A stretch of DNA of 15,444 nucleotides from Altererythrobacter sp. (GTDB taxonomy: Bacteria > Pseudomonadota > Alphaproteobacteria > Sphingomonadales > Sphingomonadaceae). Made by a program: the position numbers and the translations under genes. Location of the stretch: positions 1 through 15,444 of the forward strand of contig JAGXGU010000023.1 of NCBI GenBank assembly GCA_024636575.1. The letters run 5' to 3'. Of this stretch, positions 12,916-15,444 are shown piece after piece (the stretch's first letter is position 1; each line of letters starts with the position of its first letter). The notes under the pieces are model-generated. The model did not search any database, was not told the origin of the DNA, and saw nothing but the letters and a program-made list of their open reading frames with translations.

Positions 12916-14181
12916 ATGCATCTCAGAGAATTAAAAGCAAAACCCCCCGCTGAATTGGTCAGTATGGCGGAAGAATTGGGTGTCGAGGGCGCTTCTACCA
13001 TGCGCCGCCAGGATCTGATGTTCTGCATCCTGCGCGAACTGGCCGAGGACGAGGAATATACCGACCAGATCATGGGTATCGGCACGATCGAGGTGCTGCA
13101 GGACGGTTTCGGTTTTCTGCGCAGCCCCGAAGCGACTTATCTCGCCGGTCCTGACGATATCTACGTCTCCCCCAACCAGATTCGCAAATGGGGCCTGCGC
13201 ACGGGCGATACGGTCGAAGGTGAAATCCGCGCACCCAAGGATGGCGAGCGTTATTTCTCCATGACCAGCCTGGCCAGCGTCAATTTCGAGGATCCAGATC
13301 AGGTTCGCCTGCGAACCAATTTCGACAATCTCACGCCGCTTTATCCGGAAGAGAAACTTAATCTCGATACGCTCGATCCTACTGTTCTCGACAAATCCGC
13401 GCGGGTGATCGATATTATCTCGCCGCCGGGAAAAGGACAGCGCGCCCTGATTGTGGCGCCGCCGCGGACGGGTAAAACCGTACTGCTGCAGAACATTGCC
13501 AAGGCGATTACAGACAATCATCCCGAGGTGATCCTGCTGGTGCTGCTGGTCGATGAACGCCCCGAAGAAGTGACCGACATGCAGCGCAGCGTGAAAGGTG
13601 AAGTTATCTCCTCCACGTTTGACGAACCCGCCACCCGCCACGTGCAAGTTGCTGAAATGGTTATTGAAAAGGCGAAACGCCTGGTCGAACACAAACGCGA
13701 TGTGGTGATCCTGCTCGATTCCATCACCCGGCTTGGCCGCGCTTACAACACCGTGGTCCCCAGCTCGGGCAAGGTGCTGACCGGCGGTGTCGATGCCAAC
13801 GCTCTGCAGCGCCCGAAGCGGTTCTTCGGCGCAGCGCGGAATATCGAAGAAGGCGGTTCGCTGTCGATCATCGCCACCGCGCTGATCGATACCGGCAGCC
13901 GGATGGACGAAGTGATCTTCGAAGAATTCAAGGGCACCGGCAACTCGGAAATCGTGCTCGACCGCAAGGTCGCCGACAAGCGAATCTTCCCGGCGCTGGA
14001 TGTCGGAAAATCCGGCACCCGCAAGGAAGAATTGCTGGTCGACAAGGACAAGCTTTCCAAAATGTGGGTCCTGCGCCGTATTCTCATGCAGATGGGCACG
14101 ATCGATTCGATGGAGTTCCTGCTCGACAAGATGAAGGATTCCAAGTCCAACGAAGATTTCTTCGCGACGATGAATCAATAA
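12916..14181 (+). CDS. rho: Transcription termination factor Rho
   Basis: This 421-residue hexameric RNA helicase ends transcription at Rho-dependent sites and enforces polarity. The N-terminal helix bundle (MHLRELKAKPPAELV...) is followed by the cold-shock-like primary RNA-binding domain around residues 50-120 (GFGFLRSPEATYLAGPDDIYVS), and then the RecA-like ATPase with Walker A APPRTGKT, catalytic-Glu region DERPEEVTDM, Walker B DVVILLDSITRL, the Q-loop region VPSSGKVLTGGVDANAL and the R-loop GTGNSEIVLDR. Length and motifs are normal. The ATG at 12916 is preferred over the TTG at 12907 because the family begins MHLxELK. The gene is 208 bp after hemJ with its own leader, which contains a small hairpin and a repeated CCTATCT. 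Confidence 0.97.
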   Translation: MHLRELKAKPPAELVSMAEELGVEGASTMRRQDLMFCILRELAEDEEYTDQIMGIGTIEVLQDGFGFLRSPEATYLAGPDDIYVSPNQIRKWGLRTGDTVEGEIRAPKDGERYFSMTSLASVNFEDPDQVRLRTNFDNLTPLYPEEKLNLDTLDPTVLDKSARVIDIISPPGKGQRALIVAPPRTGKTVLLQNIAKAITDNHPEVILLVLLVDERPEEVTDMQRSVKGEVISSTFDEPATRHVQVAEMVIEKAKRLVEHKRDVVILLDSITRLGRAYNTVVPSSGKVLTGGVDANALQRPKRFFGAARNIEEGGSLSIIATALIDTGSRMDEVIFEEFKGTGNSEIVLDRKVADKRIFPALDVGKSGTRKEELLVDKDKLSKMWVLRRILMQMGTIDSMEFLLDKMKDSKSNEDFFATMNQ

Positions 14182-14271
14182 GGCCAACAGGACGGCAAAT
14201 TTCCTAACCAACGGGCTGCGGTTGAAATCGCAGCTCAGCCTTGGCCGTTAAGTTTCCGGGGGGGGATCGTA

Positions 14272-14664
14272 ATGCGACAATTGGTTTATATCAGCACCGC
14301 GGCACCGGATCTGGATCAGGTTGATATCGCGAATATTCTGGAAGCTTCGTCCCGGAACAATCCGGAACGTGGTATTACCGGTTTCCTGATATTCAACGGC
14401 CGGAATTTCCTTCAATTGGTAGAAGGTCCGAAGAATTCGCTGGATGCGCTGATGGCCAATATCCAGCGTGATCCGCGGCATAGCGGTGTTGTCCGGCTTG
14501 AAGAGAACCCGATCACCGAACGCTTGTGCGAGAAATGGACGATGAAACAATTGATGCTGGCCGACAGCATTGACACCAGGGAAGCCAGCCTGGATCAGGC
14601 TTTGCCCGAAGCTCTGGCTGCCCGGGTCCGCCGCACCATCCTGAATTTCGCTTCGCTGAATTGA
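14272..14664 (+). CDS. BLUF domain blue-light sensor
   Basis: This 130-residue single-domain BLUF protein senses blue light with bound FAD. The flavin-binding and photocycle residues are all visible: Tyr6 (QLVYISTA), Asn30 (ASSRNNPERGITG), Gln48 (GRNFLQLVEGP), Trp89 and Met91 (EKWTMKQ); their spacing equals that of cyanobacterial PixD (Tyr8, Asn32, Gln50, Trp91, Met93). About 30 residues follow the core as a helical cap (EASLDQALPEALAARVRRTIL). No output domain is fused, so signalling must go through a partner protein, which is not identifiable here. The ribosome-binding region is a run of eight G ending six bases before the ATG. It sits 90 bp after rho without an obvious terminator between. 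Confidence 0.92.
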   Translation: MRQLVYISTAAPDLDQVDIANILEASSRNNPERGITGFLIFNGRNFLQLVEGPKNSLDALMANIQRDPRHSGVVRLEENPITERLCEKWTMKQLMLADSIDTREASLDQALPEALAARVRRTILNFASLN

Positions 14665-14711
14665 GTTTCACGAAAACCCGATAGCGCGGCGAGGGGGCCA
14701 GAATTTGCGCC

Positions 14712-15410
14712 CTATCCCAGATGTTGTTCGAAGAAGGTTTTCGTGCGGCTATCGGCCAATTGCGCGCCATCCTCGTCGCGCCGCTCGCCGCTTTCGGTGG
14801 CAAAGCCGTGGTCGAGCCCTTCATAATCGTGGAGCGTCACCTTGGGGTGGCTGTCCAGCCCGGCATGCATCGCCTTCTGCGCGTCGGCGCTAACGAAGTG
14901 ATCCGCTGTGGGAATATGCAGCATCAGCGGATGCGCGATGGCCTTCGCCTCGTGCAGCATCTGGTCGATCATCACCCCGTAATAGCCGACCGATGCGTCC
15001 ACATCGGTGCGCGTCGCCGCCATATAGGCCAGTTTGCCGCCCAGACAGTAACCTACGCAGCCTACCTTGGGCACGCCCGCTTCGCGCCGGATCCAGTGAA
15101 TCGTGGCTTCGATGTCCCTGACCCCGTCATCGGGATCATATTTTCCGAACAATCCAAGCGCGTGGTTGAATTCAACCTCTACATCAGGGTCGAGCTGGAT
15201 GTTCGGCTCCGTTCGCCAGAACAGATCCGGAGCCACCGCAAGAAAGCCTGCTTCCGCCCATGTATCGCATTTCTGGCGGATTCCGGGATTTACACCGAAG
15301 ATTTCCTGAATCACCAGAATGGCCGCTTTCGGAGTGTCTTTTGGCCGCGCAACATAGGCGCCGAAGCTGGTTTCGCCTGAAAGGGTCGGAATATTGACGG
15401 TTTCACTCAT
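14712..15410 (-). CDS. Dienelactone hydrolase family protein
   Basis: This 232-residue alpha/beta-hydrolase is of the dienelactone hydrolase type (carboxymethylenebutenolidase class). The Cys-Asp-His triad is present: Cys122 in VGYCLGGKL, Asp170 in IPTADHFVSA and His201 in GLDHGFATES, with the partner Glu36 in VIQEIFGVN. The family normally opens dienelactones in chlorocatechol breakdown, but many chromosomal homologues have no known substrate and no catabolic genes are next to this one, so the substrate is left open. No signal peptide is seen. A Shine-Dalgarno AAGGA lies about 8 bases before the ATG. It is convergent with the BLUF gene with a 47-bp gap. Confidence 0.93.
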   Translation of the reverse strand: MSETVNIPTLSGETSFGAYVARPKDTPKAAILVIQEIFGVNPGIRQKCDTWAEAGFLAVAPDLFWRTEPNIQLDPDVEVEFNHALGLFGKYDPDDGVRDIEATIHWIRREAGVPKVGCVGYCLGGKLAYMAATRTDVDASVGYYGVMIDQMLHEAKAIAHPLMLHIPTADHFVSADAQKAMHAGLDSHPKVTLHDYEGLDHGFATESGERRDEDGAQLADSRTKTFFEQHLG

Positions 15411-15444
15411 GGCAGGAATCCTTGAAACTTTGATTGAACATGGC

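Noticed and set aside
12931..14211. A 426-codon open frame on the - strand across rho
   Set aside because: It lies entirely opposite the well-supported rho gene, and its translation shows no family motifs; long antisense frames are common in GC-rich DNA.
14215..14234. A terminator after rho (GCTGCG / CGCAGC stem)
   Set aside because: The six-base stem has an eight-base loop and is not followed by a T-run; it is too weak to call.
14222..14251. A general-stress (EcfG-type GGAAC...CGTT) promoter before the BLUF gene
   Set aside because: CGTT is present at 14246-14249, but the upstream element is TGAAA rather than GGAAC and the spacing is too long.

Overview
The window looks like a stretch of a Sphingomonadales chromosome, most likely of the Erythrobacter/Altererythrobacter type. 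This rests on the high GC content, protein sequences of alphaproteobacterial character (two-CBS protein, DUF1491, HemJ instead of HemG/HemY), and the order ppsR - intergenic gap - hemE - hemJ - rho. That order is the conserved neighbourhood of the replication origin in many Alphaproteobacteria; in Caulobacter the origin lies between hemE and the RP001/DUF299 gene. No tRNA, rRNA, insertion sequence, prophage or CRISPR array was seen.

Layout. 1-1799 (+): the 3' part of an S9-family prolyl oligopeptidase-like peptidase, translationally coupled to a small [2Fe-2S] thioredoxin-like ferredoxin, then a dispersed palindromic element and an intrinsic terminator. 1898-2191 (-): a small two-helix membrane protein. 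2346-4045 (+): a CBS-pair protein, an A-type Fe-S carrier with an apparently leaderless promoter, and exonuclease III; a strong hairpin then separates these from a convergent SleB-type cell-wall hydrolase (4124-4783, -). 4979-7036 (-): DUF1491, a PaaI-type thioesterase, PTS EIIA-Ntr and long-form HPF. 7102-10819 (-): dnaQ, coaE, aroE, maf and ppsR; maf, aroE and coaE overlap by ATGA. 10820-11175: a 356-bp non-coding gap with the hallmarks of oriC. 11176-14664 (+): hemE, hemJ, rho and a BLUF blue-light photoreceptor. 14712-15410 (-): a dienelactone hydrolase, convergent to the BLUF gene.

The strongest result is the candidate chromosomal origin at 10820-11175. It holds clustered DnaA-box-like 9-mers in back-to-back and inverted arrangement, an AT-rich tract of about 30 bp next to hemE, and five GANTC sites in or just beside it. 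Genes next to the gap point away from it on both sides (five - strand genes to the left, four + strand genes to the right), as expected for replication starting there.

By function the genes are mostly housekeeping: replication fidelity (dnaQ), base-excision repair (xth), nucleotide sanitation (maf), CoA, shikimate and haem synthesis, Fe-S delivery, transcription termination (rho), ribosome hibernation and nitrogen-PTS signalling. The accessory-looking items are the BLUF and dienelactone hydrolase genes after rho, where many alphaproteobacterial origins continue with mnmE-mnmG-rsmG-parAB. I did not see a convincing new defence or mobile system here.
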